Positions 9,980 to 19,868 of a stretch of DNA of 64,000 nucleotides are shown in pieces. Position 1 is the stretch's first letter, and each line of letters starts with the position of its first letter. The notes under the pieces were generated by a model that had not been told where the DNA came from, did not search any database, and saw nothing but the letters and a program-made list of their open reading frames with translations. The stretch is from positions 1 to 64,000 of the forward strand of contig NZ_JAUASV010000006.1 in the NCBI RefSeq assembly GCF_030345695.1. Reading direction: 5' to 3'. Origin of the DNA: Galbitalea sp. SE-J8. GTDB taxonomy: Bacteria > Actinomycetota > Actinomycetes > Actinomycetales > Microbacteriaceae. The translations under genes were made by a program, and so were the position numbers.

Positions 9980-10866
9980 GCGGGCACCACCTCCGTGCCG
10001 ATGCCCTCGGTCGTGAAGACCTCGAGCAGGATGCTGTGCGGCTGCCGTCCGTCGATGATCGCGGCCTTCGCGACGCCGCCCTGCACGGCATCGAGGCACG
10101 CGGTCATCTTCGGGATCATGCCGCTCTCCAGACCGGGCAGCATCCGCATGAGCTGCTCCGTGTCGATGACCGAGACGAGCGAGTCGCGGTTCGGCCAGTC
10201 GCTGTACAGCCCGGCCACGTCCGTCAGCACGACGAGCTTCGCGGCACCGAGCGCCGTCGCGAGCGCGGCCGCCGCGGCATCCGCATTGACGTTGAGGAAG
10301 CCGTCCGGACCGCGTGCGACGCTCGACACGACCGGGATGCGGCCCTCGTCGAGCGCGCGGACGATCGCGCGCGTGTCGGCCTCGACCGCGTCGCCGACGA
10401 GCCCGAGGTCGACCTCGACGCCGTCGACGATCGCGCCGCGCCTCTCGCCGCGGAACACCGTCTCGCCCGGGATGACCTCGGCGAGCCCGGGTGCACGTGG
10501 GCCGACGCGGTGCTCGTCGAGGTACCCGCCGAGCCGGGCGCTGATCGTGCCCGAGAGCACGTCGCGGATGACGTCGATCGTCTCGGCGGTCGTCACGCGA
10601 TAGCCGCCGCGGAACTCGCTCCCGATGCCGAGCTGGGCGAGGCGCGCCGAGATCTGCGGGCCGCCGCCGTGCACGACGACCGGGCGCACGCCCGCGTAGC
10701 GCAGGTAGACCATGTCGGCCGCGAAGTCGCGCTGCAGCTGCTCGTCGACCATGGCGTTGCCGCCGAACTTCACGACGATCGTCTCGCCGTGGAAACGCTG
10801 CAGCCAGGGCAGGCTCTCGACCAGCACGGCCGCCTTCTGCGCCGCCTGCTCGGCTGTCACGGTCAT
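9976..10866 (-). CDS. argB: acetylglutamate kinase
   Basis: Phosphorylates N-acetylglutamate, usually the feedback-inhibited step of the cyclic pathway. It has 296 aa. The amino-acid kinase fold is visible: VVKFGGNAM near residue 32, VVVHGGGPQ near 64, and FLNVNADAAAAALA. It starts 13 nt after argJ and its stop overlaps the argD start by 4 nt. An N-terminal helix before VVKFGG (residues 1-28) fits the arginine-sensitive, hexameric type. Confidence 0.97.
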   Translation of the reverse strand: MTVTAEQAAQKAAVLVESLPWLQRFHGETIVVKFGGNAMVDEQLQRDFAADMVYLRYAGVRPVVVHGGGPQISARLAQLGIGSEFRGGYRVTTAETIDVIRDVLSGTISARLGGYLDEHRVGPRAPGLAEVIPGETVFRGERRGAIVDGVEVDLGLVGDAVEADTRAIVRALDEGRIPVVSSVARGPDGFLNVNADAAAAALATALGAAKLVVLTDVAGLYSDWPNRDSLVSVIDTEQLMRMLPGLESGMIPKMTACLDAVQGGVAKAAIIDGRQPHSILLEVFTTEGIGTEVVPA

Positions 10867-10879
10867 GAGTCGGCTCCGT

Positions 10880-12037
10880 TCATGAGCTGTAGGCCGAGTT
10901 CTCGTGCACGTAGTCGTGCGTGAGGTCGTTCGTGCGGATCGTCGCCTCGTGCACGCCGGCCTTGAGGTCGATGAGCACGTGCGTCGTGCGCGGCGTGAGG
11001 TCGACCGCCTCGGCCGGCCGGTCGGGCTCGCCCGCCGCGCACACCCGCACGCCGTTCATCGTCACGTCGACCCGGTACGGATCGAAGTCCGCGTCCGTCG
11101 TGCCGATCGCGGCGAGCACGCGACCCCAGTTCGGGTCGTTGCCGAACACGGCCGCCTTGAACAGGTTGTTGCGGGCGACGCTGCGGCCGACCTCGACGGC
11201 GTCGTCCTCGCTCGCGGCGTGGATCACCTCGATCGCGATGTCGTGGCTCGCGCCCTCGGCATCCGCCTGCAGCTGACGGGCGAGGTCGTCGCACACCGCC
11301 GTGAGCGCGGCGGTCAGCGCGCTTCGCGTCGGCGTCACACCGGATGACCCGCTCGCGAGCAGCGTGACCTGGTCGTTCGTCGACATGCAGCCGTCGGAGT
11401 CGAGCCGGTCGAACGTCACGCGGGTCGCTGCGCGCAGGGCGGCGTCGAGGTCCGCGGATGCCGCCACCGCATCCGTCGTGATGACGACGAGCATGGTGGC
11501 GAGTCCGGGGGCGAGCATGCCCGCGCCCTTCGCCATCGCACCGACCTTCCAGCCGTCCCCGTCGAACGTCGAGCGCTTCGGCGTCGAGTCGGTGGTCATG
11601 ATGGCCTCGGATGCCGCCTCGCCCCCGTCGGCGCTCAGCGCGGACGCCGCCCGATCGACGCCGGCGAGCACGCCGTCCCGGAACTCCTCGCGGCCGTAGC
11701 CGATGAGGCCCGTCGAGCACACGAGCACGTCGCCCGCCGCGATGCCGAGCCGCTCGGCGACCCGCTCGGCGGTCAGGTGCGTTGTCTGGAAGCCGTAGGC
11801 GCCGGTGAAGCAGTTCGCGCCGCCGGAGTTGAGCACGACGGCATCCGCGCGGCCGTCGGCGATGGCCTGCCTCGACCAGATGATCGGATGCGCCTGGGCG
11901 CGATTGCTCGTGAAGACCGCTGCCGCGCTGCGCTGCGGGCCCACGTTCTGCACGAGCGCGACATCCTTGTTGCCGGTCTTCTTGAGGCCCGCGGCGACGC
12001 CCGCCGCCACGAAGCCCTCGGCGTACGTCACGCTCAC
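10880..12037 (-). CDS. argJ: bifunctional ornithine acetyltransferase / N-acetylglutamate synthase
   Basis: Recycles the acetyl group from acetylornithine to glutamate. It has 385 aa and is a self-cleaving Ntn-like enzyme: the precursor should split at the Ala180-Thr181 bond in [14 protein letters not shown], leaving Thr181 as nucleophile. The C-terminal VHENSAYSS block is the family signature. The GTG start overlaps the argC stop (GTGA). Its presence shows the organism uses the cyclic acetyl route and does not need ArgE. Confidence 0.97.
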   Translation of the reverse strand: MSVTYAEGFVAAGVAAGLKKTGNKDVALVQNVGPQRSAAAVFTSNRAQAHPIIWSRQAIADGRADAVVLNSGGANCFTGAYGFQTTHLTAERVAERLGIAAGDVLVCSTGLIGYGREEFRDGVLAGVDRAASALSADGGEAASEAIMTTDSTPKRSTFDGDGWKVGAMAKGAGMLAPGLATMLVVITTDAVAASADLDAALRAATRVTFDRLDSDGCMSTNDQVTLLASGSSGVTPTRSALTAALTAVCDDLARQLQADAEGASHDIAIEVIHAASEDDAVEVGRSVARNNLFKAAVFGNDPNWGRVLAAIGTTDADFDPYRVDVTMNGVRVCAAGEPDRPAEAVDLTPRTTHVLIDLKAGVHEATIRTNDLTHDYVHENSAYSS

Positions 12038-13080
12038 GGCGCCACCCCGTTCACGCTGAGCCCGGCGGTCTCGTCGAGGCCGAGGGCGATGTTGGTCGAC
12101 TGGATCGCGGCGCCCGCGGTGCCCTTGACGAGGTTGTCGAGGGCCGTGACCGTCACGAGCCTCCCGGCGGTCTCGTCGATCGCGAGCCCGACGAGCGCGG
12201 TGTTCGCGCCGATCGTGTCGGCGACGCGCGGGTATTGCCCGGCCGGCGTCACGTGCACGAACGGCTCGTCGCCGTAGACGGCGTCGTACGCGGCCCTCAC
12301 GCTCTCGAGCGTGCTGCCGGGCGCGAGCCGCGCGGTCGCGGTGGCGAGGATGCCGCGGCTCATCGGCACGAGCATGGGCGTGAAGCTCACGGTCGTGCCC
12401 GTGCCGCCCGCGAGGGTCAGGTTCTGCACGATCTCGGGCGTGTGCCGGTGCGTGCCGCCGACACCGTACGCGTACGCGCTGCCGAGCACCTCGCTCGCGA
12501 GCAGGTTGGTGCGCAGGCTCTTGCCGGCGCCAGAGGGACCGACCGCGAGGATCGCGACGAGGTCCTCGGCGCTCACGAGCCCCGCCTGCACGGCGGGGGC
12601 GAGGCCGATGCTGATCGCCGTCACGTTGCATCCGGGCACCGCGATGCGGTTGACGCCCGCGAGGTGGTCGCGCTGCTTCGACCCGTCGGCGTGCACGAGC
12701 TCCGGCAGGCCGTAGGCCCACGCGCCGTGGTACTCGCCGCCGTAGAAGCGGGCCCAGGCGTCCGCATCCGTCAGCCGGTGGTCGGCGCCGCAGTCGACGA
12801 CCACGGTGCCGCCGCCGAGTTCGGCGGCGATCGCACCGGATGCGCCGTGCGGCAGCGCGAGGAAGACGATGTCGTGACCGGCGAGATTCGCGGCCGTGGT
12901 CTCGACGAGGGTCAGGTGCGCGAGTGAGCGCAGGTGGGGCTGGACGGCGATGAGCGGCTGACCGGCGTTCGAATGGGCGGTCACGGTCGTGACCTCGAAC
13001 TCGGGGTGGGCGGCCAGCAGCCGCAGCAGTTCGCCTCCCGCGTAGCCGGAGGCCCCGGCTACCGCGACGGAATAAGGCAT
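12034..13080 (-). CDS. argC: N-acetyl-gamma-glutamyl-phosphate reductase
   Basis: NADPH-dependent reduction in arginine synthesis. It has 348 aa. The nucleotide-binding [14 protein letters not shown] is at 9-22, the catalytic cysteine is C151 in VPGCNVTA, and a HRHTPE block matches the active-site histidine region. It is the first enzyme gene of the operon. The upstream region carries a leader peptide and hairpin. Only a weak ribosome binding site (GGTAGAGAG) precedes the ATG. Confidence 0.97.
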   Translation of the reverse strand: MPYSVAVAGASGYAGGELLRLLAAHPEFEVTTVTAHSNAGQPLIAVQPHLRSLAHLTLVETTAANLAGHDIVFLALPHGASGAIAAELGGGTVVVDCGADHRLTDADAWARFYGGEYHGAWAYGLPELVHADGSKQRDHLAGVNRIAVPGCNVTAISIGLAPAVQAGLVSAEDLVAILAVGPSGAGKSLRTNLLASEVLGSAYAYGVGGTHRHTPEIVQNLTLAGGTGTTVSFTPMLVPMSRGILATATARLAPGSTLESVRAAYDAVYGDEPFVHVTPAGQYPRVADTIGANTALVGLAIDETAGRLVTVTALDNLVKGTAGAAIQSTNIALGLDETAGLSVNGVAP

Positions 13081-13123
13081 CTCTCTACCTTAGAAGGGGG
13101 ATCGGGACAGGAACGTCGGAGGC

Positions 13124-13171
13124 GGCGACATCCCTCGTCCGGGCACGACGGCCCGCATCCGGAGTGTCGCC
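13124..13171 (-). promoter_or_regulatory. putative attenuator hairpin before argC
   Basis: GGCGACA (13124-13130) pairs perfectly with TGTCGCC (13165-13171). Inside, CCGG/CCGG and GGGC/GCCC can extend the rod, giving a long stem between the leader-peptide stop and argC. It touches the leader stop codon, so a ribosome stalled on the arginine codons just upstream could change its folding. There is no U-run after it. Confidence 0.5.
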
Positions 13172-13236
13172 TAGCTTCGGCGCGCACGACGGACGCGGCG
13201 GCGCAGTGCGCTCTGCCGGGTCGTGCGGATGTCCAT
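13171..13236 (-). CDS. arginine-rich leader peptide of the arg operon
   Basis: A 21-codon frame starting at ATG 13236 and ending in TAG, 90 nt before argC. Nine of its 21 residues are arginine, including Arg12-14, Arg16-17 and Arg19-20 close to the stop. A -10 (TACGGT, 13248-13243) lies exactly 6 nt before the ATG, so the transcript would begin at the start codon, as in many actinobacterial leader peptides. A strong hairpin follows immediately. This is the classic layout of amino-acid attenuation (as for trp, his, leu leaders), here with the codons of the pathway product. No argR gene lies in the cluster, although many actinobacteria keep it beside argF. Confidence 0.62.
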   Translation of the reverse strand: MDIRTTRQSALRRRVRRARRS

Positions 13237-13242
13237 GGCCCT

Positions 13243-13289
13243 ACCGTAGCGCGCGACAGATCATTGCGCCAAACGGCGGATCATTGCGC
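13243..13289 (-). promoter_or_regulatory. promoter of the arg operon with paired upstream repeat
   Basis: The -10 is TACGGT (13248-13243); TTGGCG 18 bp upstream is a possible -35. Two copies of GATCATTGCGC (13259-13269 and 13279-13289) lie exactly 20 bp apart across the -35 region and could be an operator. They do not match the usual palindromic ARG box. Confidence 0.45.
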
Positions 13290-13345
13290 GTCCGGGTCGG
13301 TGTGCGAGCGGCGGCGCCGCGAGCTCGCCGCGAGGCAGCGGTTGG

Positions 13346-13400
13346 CGTTTCGCTTGGTGGAGTTCGTGCACCCGGTGCACGAACTCCACCAAGCGAAACG
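13346..13400. repeat. perfect 27-bp inverted repeat with 1-nt loop
   Basis: The arms 13346-13372 and 13374-13400 are exact complements (beginning CGTTTCGCTTGGTGGAGTTC). Shorter matches continue outside (GGCAGC-type blocks at about 13334 and 13410) with small insertions. It lies between the end of pheT (13467) and the arg promoter. It may end pheT transcription, or be a mobile palindromic element. Confidence 0.75.
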
Positions 13401-13466
13401 GGAACGGTGCTGCCGCTCGGACGCTGCGCGCGCGGCTGTTCGCGTCCCTCAGCGCGACAACCTTGG

Positions 13467-16001
13467 TCAGTCGCGGATCGCGGCCCCCGTGCGCTCGGTG
13501 GCGACGGCGACACCCGCGAGCTTCGCCGCGGTCGCCTCCTCGGCCGTGAGCGTGCGGTCGTCCGCGCGGAAACGCAGCGCGAACGTCAGCGAGACCGAGC
13601 CCTCGGGCACGCCCTGGCCGCGATACGCGTCCACGAGACGGATGCTCTCGAGCAGCGCGCCCGCCCCCTCGGCGACGGCGGCGGCGACGCCGGCCGCGGC
13701 GGTCGCATCCGTCACGACGAGCGAGAGGTCCTGGGTCGCGGCCGGGTAGCCGGAGATCGGGGACGCCGCGACGAGCTCCGGCGCGGCCGCGATGACCTGG
13801 TCGAGGTCGAGCTCGAGCACGCCCACGACGCGCGGCAGGTTCGCCTCGAGCGCGATCGCGGGCAGCAGCTCGCCCGCGTACCCGACGCGCCTCGCCCCGG
13901 CGAACAGGGCGGCCGAGCGGCCCGGGTGCAGGGCGTGGTGCGCGGCCTTCTCGACCCGCAGCTCGAGGCCGACGGATGCCGCGACCACGCGGGCGGCGTC
14001 GAGCGCATCCGCGATGCCCGCGGGCACGGCGGCGAGGCCCGGCTGGCGCGGCACCGTGTCACCGACGAACAGGGCGCTCACGAGCCGCGGCTGCGGCGGG
14101 ACGCTCGCGAACAGCGCCGCGAGCTCGTCCCCCGAGGGCCGCGACATGGCGTCCGGGAGTGCCCCGGCGACGCCGTACTCCGCGCCCGCCTCCGGACGTG
14201 CGACGCTGCCGACCTCGAACAGCGCGAGGTCGCCGAGACCGCGCGCGAGGTTGCGGTGCGCGGTCGCGATGAGTCCGGGGACGAGCGATGTCCGGATGTT
14301 CGCGGCGGTCGCGTCGAGCGGGTTCGCGATCACGACGGTGGGCACGGTCGCGCCAGCAGGATCCGCGAACAGCTGCGCCTGCGCATCCGTCGCGAACGGA
14401 TCGGTGAGCACCTCCGTCAGACCGGCCGCGGCGAGCGAGGCGGCCACCTGGCGGCGCAGCAGCTGCGCTCGGGTCAGCCCTCGCCCGGGCGGGGCGACCG
14501 GCAGCACCGAGCCGATGCGGTCGTAGCCTGTGATGCGCGCGACCTCCTCGACGAGCGAGGCGTCGTCGACGAGGTCGGGGCGCCAGCTCGGCGGCGTGAC
14601 GGCGAGGCCGCCGTCGACGGCCTCGACGCTCGCGCCGATCGCCTCGATGGCGCCGCGCACCTCGTCGGCCGTGTAGTCGACGCCGATGAGGCTCGCGGCG
14701 CGGCCGTCGCGCAGCAGAATCGACGGGGTCGGCGCGACGTCCGCGAAGACGGCACCGAGCTCGTCGATCGTGCCGCCCGCGAGCCCGACGAGCAGCTCGG
14801 CGGCACGCGCCGCGGCGACCGCCGCGACGGCGGGGTCGACGCCGCGCTCGAAGCGTCGCGAGGCCTCGCTCGGCAGCTTGTGGCGGCGAGCCGTGCGCGC
14901 GATCGACACCCGGTCGAATCCGGCGGCCTCGATGAGCACGTCGGTCGTGACGGCCGTGATCTCGGTCGCAGCTCCGCCCATGACGCCCGCGAGGCCGATC
15001 GGGCCGGAGTCGTCGGTGATCACGAGGTCCTCGGGGTCGAGCGCGCGCACGACGCCGTCGAGGGTCTCGAGCGTCTCGCCCGCGCGCGCGCGACGCACTG
15101 TGATGCCGCCCGCGAGGGTGCCGAGGTCGTAGCCGTGCAGCGGCTGGCCGAGCTCGATCATGACGTAGTTCGTGATGTCCACGGGCAGCGAGATCGATCG
15201 GATGCCGGCGAGCTTCAGCCGCGAGATCATCCAGGCCGGCGTCGGACGCGTCGGGTCGATGCCGCGCACGACGCGCGCGACGAAACCGTGGCATCCGGCG
15301 TTCCCGCGGATCGGGGCGTCGTCGGCGACCGTCACGGGGAAGCCCGCCGGCTCCGGGAGCGCTTCGAGAGCATCGGCGAGCGAGACGGCCGGGTCGCGGA
15401 ACTCGGCGCCCGTCGACAGCGCGTACTCGCGGGCGAGGCCGCGGATCGAGAGCGCGTAGCCGCGGTCGGGCGTCACGTTCACGTCGACCGCGAAGTCGTC
15501 CAGGCCGAGCAGGGCGATCGCATCCGCGCCGACGGGCGCGTCGCCGAGTCCGATCTCGGCCAGACGCAGGATGCCCGCGTGGTCCTCTCCGAGGCCGAGT
15601 TCCCGCGCCGAGGCGATCATGCCGTCGGAGACGTGGCCGTAGGTCGTGCGCGCCGCGATCGGGAACGGACCGGGCAGCACGGCGCCCGGGAGCGTCACCA
15701 CGACCTTGTCGCCGACCCCGAAGTTGTGGGCGCCGCAGACGATCCCTCGAATGTCTCGCGCGTGTCCTGGGCCCGTCGAGGGGCCGACGTCGACGGAGCA
15801 CCAGTTGATCGTCTTGCCGTTCGACTGCGGCTCGGGCTCGAGCGACAGCACCCGGCCGACGACGACGGGGCCGGAGATGCCGGTCGCGATGACCTCCTCC
15901 TCCTCGAAGCCGACCCGCACGAGGGCGGCGTGCAGGTGCTCGGCGGAGACGTCCTCGGGCAGGCCGACGTACTCGCCGAGCCACGACGCGGGCACGCGCA
16001 T
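13467..16001 (-). CDS. pheT: phenylalanyl-tRNA synthetase beta subunit
   Basis: Large subunit of the alpha2-beta2 enzyme; it recognises tRNA-Phe and edits mischarged tyrosine. It has 844 aa, standard for bacteria. The N-terminal SWLGEYV, the EMAP/tRNA-binding-like domain at about 40-150, the B3/B4 editing region (GIDPTRPTPAWM, LGQPLHGYDL) and the C-terminal ferredoxin-fold anticodon-binding domain (about 750-844, ending near TLTAEEATAAKLAGV) are all present. The ATG overlaps the pheS stop by one base (TGATG). Confidence 0.97.
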   Translation of the reverse strand: MRVPASWLGEYVGLPEDVSAEHLHAALVRVGFEEEEVIATGISGPVVVGRVLSLEPEPQSNGKTINWCSVDVGPSTGPGHARDIRGIVCGAHNFGVGDKVVVTLPGAVLPGPFPIAARTTYGHVSDGMIASARELGLGEDHAGILRLAEIGLGDAPVGADAIALLGLDDFAVDVNVTPDRGYALSIRGLAREYALSTGAEFRDPAVSLADALEALPEPAGFPVTVADDAPIRGNAGCHGFVARVVRGIDPTRPTPAWMISRLKLAGIRSISLPVDITNYVMIELGQPLHGYDLGTLAGGITVRRARAGETLETLDGVVRALDPEDLVITDDSGPIGLAGVMGGAATEITAVTTDVLIEAAGFDRVSIARTARRHKLPSEASRRFERGVDPAVAAVAAARAAELLVGLAGGTIDELGAVFADVAPTPSILLRDGRAASLIGVDYTADEVRGAIEAIGASVEAVDGGLAVTPPSWRPDLVDDASLVEEVARITGYDRIGSVLPVAPPGRGLTRAQLLRRQVAASLAAAGLTEVLTDPFATDAQAQLFADPAGATVPTVVIANPLDATAANIRTSLVPGLIATAHRNLARGLGDLALFEVGSVARPEAGAEYGVAGALPDAMSRPSGDELAALFASVPPQPRLVSALFVGDTVPRQPGLAAVPAGIADALDAARVVAASVGLELRVEKAAHHALHPGRSAALFAGARRVGYAGELLPAIALEANLPRVVGVLELDLDQVIAAAPELVAASPISGYPAATQDLSLVVTDATAAAGVAAAVAEGAGALLESIRLVDAYRGQGVPEGSVSLTFALRFRADDRTLTAEEATAAKLAGVAVATERTGAAIRD

Positions 16002-17041
16002 CAGATCACCATCCCGAACTGCTGGCTGAAGCGGATGTCGCCCTCGGCGAAGTCGCGCATGTCGTTGAGGTCGTTGCGGAACTGCAGCGTGCGCTCGATG
16101 CCGAGCCCGAACGCGAAGCCCTGGTACTCGTCGGGGTCGACGCCCGCGGCCCGCAGCACGTTCGGGTTGACCATGCCGCATCCGCCCCACTCGACCCAGC
16201 GGGCGCCGCCCTTCGCGTTCGGCTGCCAGACGTCCATCTCGGCGGAGGGCTCGGTGAACGGGAAGTAGTTCGGGCGCAGCCGGATCTGTGCGCCCGCGCC
16301 GAACATCGCGCGGGCCAGGTGCTCGAGCGTGCCCCGCAGGTGCGCCATCGTCAGGCCGCGGTCGATCGCGATGCCCTCGATCTGGTGGAAGACGGGCAGG
16401 TGCGTGGCATCCAGTTCGTCCTTGCGGAAGGTCTTGCCGGGCGAGACGACGTACACCGGCAGCTCGCGCCCGAGCAGCGAGCGGATCTGCACGGGGCTCG
16501 TCTGCGTGCGCAGCAGCAGGTGACGCTCCTCGGGGGCGAGGTAGAACGTGTCCTGGTCGCTGCGGGCGGGGTGGTCGGCGTCCATGTTGAGGGCGTCGAA
16601 GTTGAACCACTCGTTCTCGACCTCCGGGCCCTCGCCGATCTCCCACCCCATGCCGATGAAGATGTCGCCCATGCGCTCCATGAGGATCGAGAGCGGATGC
16701 CGCGACCCGACCCGGGCACGCGAGGGCACCGCGGTCACGTCGAGCGCCTCGGCCGCGAGACGCGCGGCCTCCTCGGCGACGGCGAGCTCGGCCTCCCGGT
16801 CGGCGATCGCGGCGTTCACCCGGCCGCGGGCCTGGCCGACGAGCTTGCCGAGCGCGGCCTTCTGGTCGTTCGGCACGGAGCGCAGGCCCTGGTTGAAGCG
16901 CGCGAGCGGCGACCCCTCCCCCGCGTGCGCGGACCGGGCCTGCTTGAGCTCGCTCACCGTGGCGGCCTCGGCGACGGCCGCGAGGGCCTCGCTCACCGCC
17001 TGCTCGACCCCCTCGGGCGTGATCGGGGTGGGTTCTGACAC
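16001..17041 (-). CDS. pheS: phenylalanyl-tRNA synthetase alpha subunit
   Basis: Catalytic subunit, class II. It has 346 aa. An N-terminal coiled coil (about 10-85) is followed by motif 2 (FHQIEGIAID) and motif 3 (GFAFGLGIERTLQFRNDLNDMRDF). GTG 17041 is chosen because the protein then matches the family length; an ATG 96 nt upstream would read through a tandem repeat (17071-17141) that is clearly not coding. Operon partner pheT follows directly. Confidence 0.96.
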   Translation of the reverse strand: MSEPTPITPEGVEQAVSEALAAVAEAATVSELKQARSAHAGEGSPLARFNQGLRSVPNDQKAALGKLVGQARGRVNAAIADREAELAVAEEAARLAAEALDVTAVPSRARVGSRHPLSILMERMGDIFIGMGWEIGEGPEVENEWFNFDALNMDADHPARSDQDTFYLAPEERHLLLRTQTSPVQIRSLLGRELPVYVVSPGKTFRKDELDATHLPVFHQIEGIAIDRGLTMAHLRGTLEHLARAMFGAGAQIRLRPNYFPFTEPSAEMDVWQPNAKGGARWVEWGGCGMVNPNVLRAAGVDPDEYQGFAFGLGIERTLQFRNDLNDMRDFAEGDIRFSQQFGMVI

Positions 17042-17070
17042 GAGAGACGAGTCTAGTTGCGAGCACCCGA

Positions 17071-17212
17071 CAACGGATTTCACGGATCTGGCGGCGACAC
17101 CGGATTTCACGGATGTGGCAGGGACAACGGATTTCACGGATCAGATGCGGTCTATCCCCACAGCAGGCGGGACGCCGGGGGCGGAGCGGCGCAGCATCCG
17201 TGAAATCCGTTG
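17071..17212. repeat. 88-bp palindromic element, locus A, with two extra tandem end copies
   Basis: Three direct copies of CAACGGATTTCACGGAT begin at 17071, 17098 (one mismatch) and 17125, an exact 27-bp period. One inverted copy (ATCCGTGAAATCCGTTG) ends at 17212. From the third copy to the inverted copy is 88 bp, the same length as three other elements at 53-55.5 kb. The interior has no similarity to theirs. It lies between pheS and the SpoU methyltransferase gene. Confidence 0.85.
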
Positions 17213-17223
17213 TGGGCGGGAGG

Positions 17224-18024
17224 TCAGGGGCGCAGGGCGAACGCGCTCTCGTAGAGGCAGACGGATGCCGCGGTCGCGAGGTTCATCGACTCGGCCCGGC
17301 CGTAGATCGGCACCGTGATCGCGCGCTCCGCGAGCGCGCGGGCCTCGTCGGTGAGGCCCCGGGCCTCGTTGCCGAACAGCCACGCGGTCGGCGAGTCCAG
17401 CACGCCCGCGCGGCGGGCGGCGAGCAGATCCTCGCCGCGGATGTCCGCCGCGATCACCCGCACGCCGGCCTCGCGGGCGCGGTCGACGACATCCGCGAGC
17501 TCGACGCCCGTCGTGACCGGCACGTGGAACAGCGAGCCGGTCGTCGAGCGCACCACCTTGGGGTTGAACGGGTCGACGCTGCGGCCGGAGAGGATGACGG
17601 CGTCCGCCCCCGCGGCGTCCGCGGCACGGATGATCGTGCCCGCGTTGCCGGGATCGCGCACCTCCTCGAGGATCGCGACGAGGCGTGGTGCCGCGCCGAA
17701 CACGTCCTTGAGGGCGGTGGGGAACATCCGGCAGACCGCGATGACACCCTGCGGGGTGACCGTGTCCGCCATCGCGTCGAGCACCTGATCGGTGACGTAC
17801 TCGACGTCGATGTCCGCGCCGCGCGCGGCCGAGGCGAGCGCCGGGTGCCGATCGAGCGCGACGGGCGTCGCGAACAGGTCGACGACGAGGTCCGGACGCC
17901 ACGCGAGCGCCTCGCCGACCGACTGCGGCCCCTCGACGAGGAACAGTCCCGTGTCGGCACGGTGGTCGCGCTTGGCGAGCTTCGCGACCGCACGCACGCG
18001 CGGCGAGCGCGGGTTGTCGATCAT
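17224..18024 (-). CDS. SpoU/TrmH-family 2'-O-ribose RNA methyltransferase
   Basis: SAM-dependent RNA methyltransferase with the SPOUT knot: EEVRDPGNAGTIIRAADAAG (motif 1), WLFGNEARGL (motif 2) and PIYGRAESMNLATAASVCLYE (motif 3). An N-terminal L30e-like substrate-binding domain covers about residues 1-100. The ATG at 18024 is preceded at 7 nt by a -10 (TAGCAT, 18037-18032), which indicates a leaderless message; a further in-frame ATG at 18051 lies upstream of that -10. The rplT-spoU-pheS order is widespread in actinobacteria. The target is probably 23S rRNA, but TsnR/RlmB-like specificity cannot be read from sequence. Confidence 0.9.
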   Translation of the reverse strand: MIDNPRSPRVRAVAKLAKRDHRADTGLFLVEGPQSVGEALAWRPDLVVDLFATPVALDRHPALASAARGADIDVEYVTDQVLDAMADTVTPQGVIAVCRMFPTALKDVFGAAPRLVAILEEVRDPGNAGTIIRAADAAGADAVILSGRSVDPFNPKVVRSTTGSLFHVPVTTGVELADVVDRAREAGVRVIAADIRGEDLLAARRAGVLDSPTAWLFGNEARGLTDEARALAERAITVPIYGRAESMNLATAASVCLYESAFALRP

Positions 18025-18131
18025 GGTGCCGATGCTAGCCACGCCCGCCATACGGTCGGGGTGAGCCGCGCCGCGCGCTGGAGCTACGAGCGACGCGCCG
18101 AGGTCATCCGAGCGGCGCCGGGAACGACGAA

Positions 18132-18161
18132 GGCGCGCCGCCCGCGATGCGGGGGCGCGCC
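18132..18161 (-). terminator. terminator of the infC-rpmI-rplT operon
   Basis: GGCGCGCC followed by GCCCGC, a 3-nt loop, and the complement with one bulged base. It begins 16 nt past the rplT stop and lies upstream of the spoU promoter. Confidence 0.7.
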
Positions 18162-18177
18162 ATCGGCGGGATGCTGC

Positions 18178-18564
18178 CTAGGCCGAGACCTTGGGCGCGT
18201 TGACGTCGCTCGGCAGCGCGGCCTTCGCGGTCGCGACGATCGCGGCGAACGTGGCCGGGTCGTTGACGGCGAGGTCGGCGAGGATGCGACGGTCGACACC
18301 GACACCCGCGAGGCCGAGGCCCTGGATGAAGCGGTTGTACGTGATGCCGTTCGCGCGGGCCGCGGCGTTGATGCGCTGGATCCACAGGCGACGGAAGTCG
18401 CCCTTGCGCGCACGACGGTCGCGGTACGCGTAGACGAGGGAGTGGGTGACCTGCTCCTTCGCCTTGCGGTAGAGGCGCGAGCGCTGTCCGCGGTAGCCGG
18501 ACGCGCGCTCGAGGATAACGCGGCGCTTCTTGTGGGCGTTGACCGCCCGCTTCACACGTGCCAT
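18178..18564 (-). CDS. rplT: 50S ribosomal protein L20
   Basis: Binds 23S rRNA early in large-subunit assembly. It has 128 aa and begins [18 protein letters not shown], with the typical basic N-terminal half and the [10 protein letters not shown]-type globular region ([20 protein letters not shown]). It is 12 nt after rpmI in the infC-rpmI-rplT operon. Confidence 0.99.
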   Translation of the reverse strand: MARVKRAVNAHKKRRVILERASGYRGQRSRLYRKAKEQVTHSLVYAYRDRRARKGDFRRLWIQRINAAARANGITYNRFIQGLGLAGVGVDRRILADLAVNDPATFAAIVATAKAALPSDVNAPKVSA

Positions 18565-18576
18565 TGCTCTGGTTCC

Positions 18577-18771
18577 TTACTTGCCGAGGAGGCGCTTGAT
18601 GCCCTTGACGTCAGCCGGGGCGATAACCGAATCGAGGTTGAGGTCGCGCTTCTTCTTGCCGCTCTTGACCTCGAGGTTGTGGCGCATTCCCGCCTGCTGC
18701 TTCTTGATCTTTCCGCTGCCGGTGACCTTGAAGCGCTTCTTCGTACCCGAGTGGGTCTTCTGCTTGGGCAT
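18577..18771 (-). CDS. rpmI: 50S ribosomal protein L35
   Basis: 64 aa, highly basic. [20 protein letters not shown] and the internal H-N-L-E-x-K block match bL35. It lies between infC and rplT in the conserved operon order. Confidence 0.99.
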   Translation of the reverse strand: MPKQKTHSGTKKRFKVTGSGKIKKQQAGMRHNLEVKSGKKKRDLNLDSVIAPADVKGIKRLLGK

Positions 18772-18827
18772 TGCTGCTCTCTTTTCTGGGGAGGTTTCGC
18801 GACCGGGGCGCCGGCGGCGAAGGATTC

Positions 18828-19868
<1,041 letters not shown>

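Noticed and set aside
13081-13300. ArgR-type ARG boxes
   Set aside because: No AT-rich 18-bp palindrome pair is present. The paired GATCATTGCGC repeat is a direct repeat and is reported separately.
13164-16268. A plus-strand open frame of about 1000 codons antisense to pheT/pheS
   Set aside because: It mirrors the codon structure of pheT, has Arg/Asp/Glu-rich low-complexity translation, no ribosome binding site and no family signature. GC-rich third positions leave antisense frames open throughout the window.
17042-17137. N-terminal extension of PheS by 32 residues
   Set aside because: The extension would consist of the 27-bp tandem repeat (VKSGVAARSVKS-like), which is also found outside genes elsewhere; the GTG at 17041 gives the family length.
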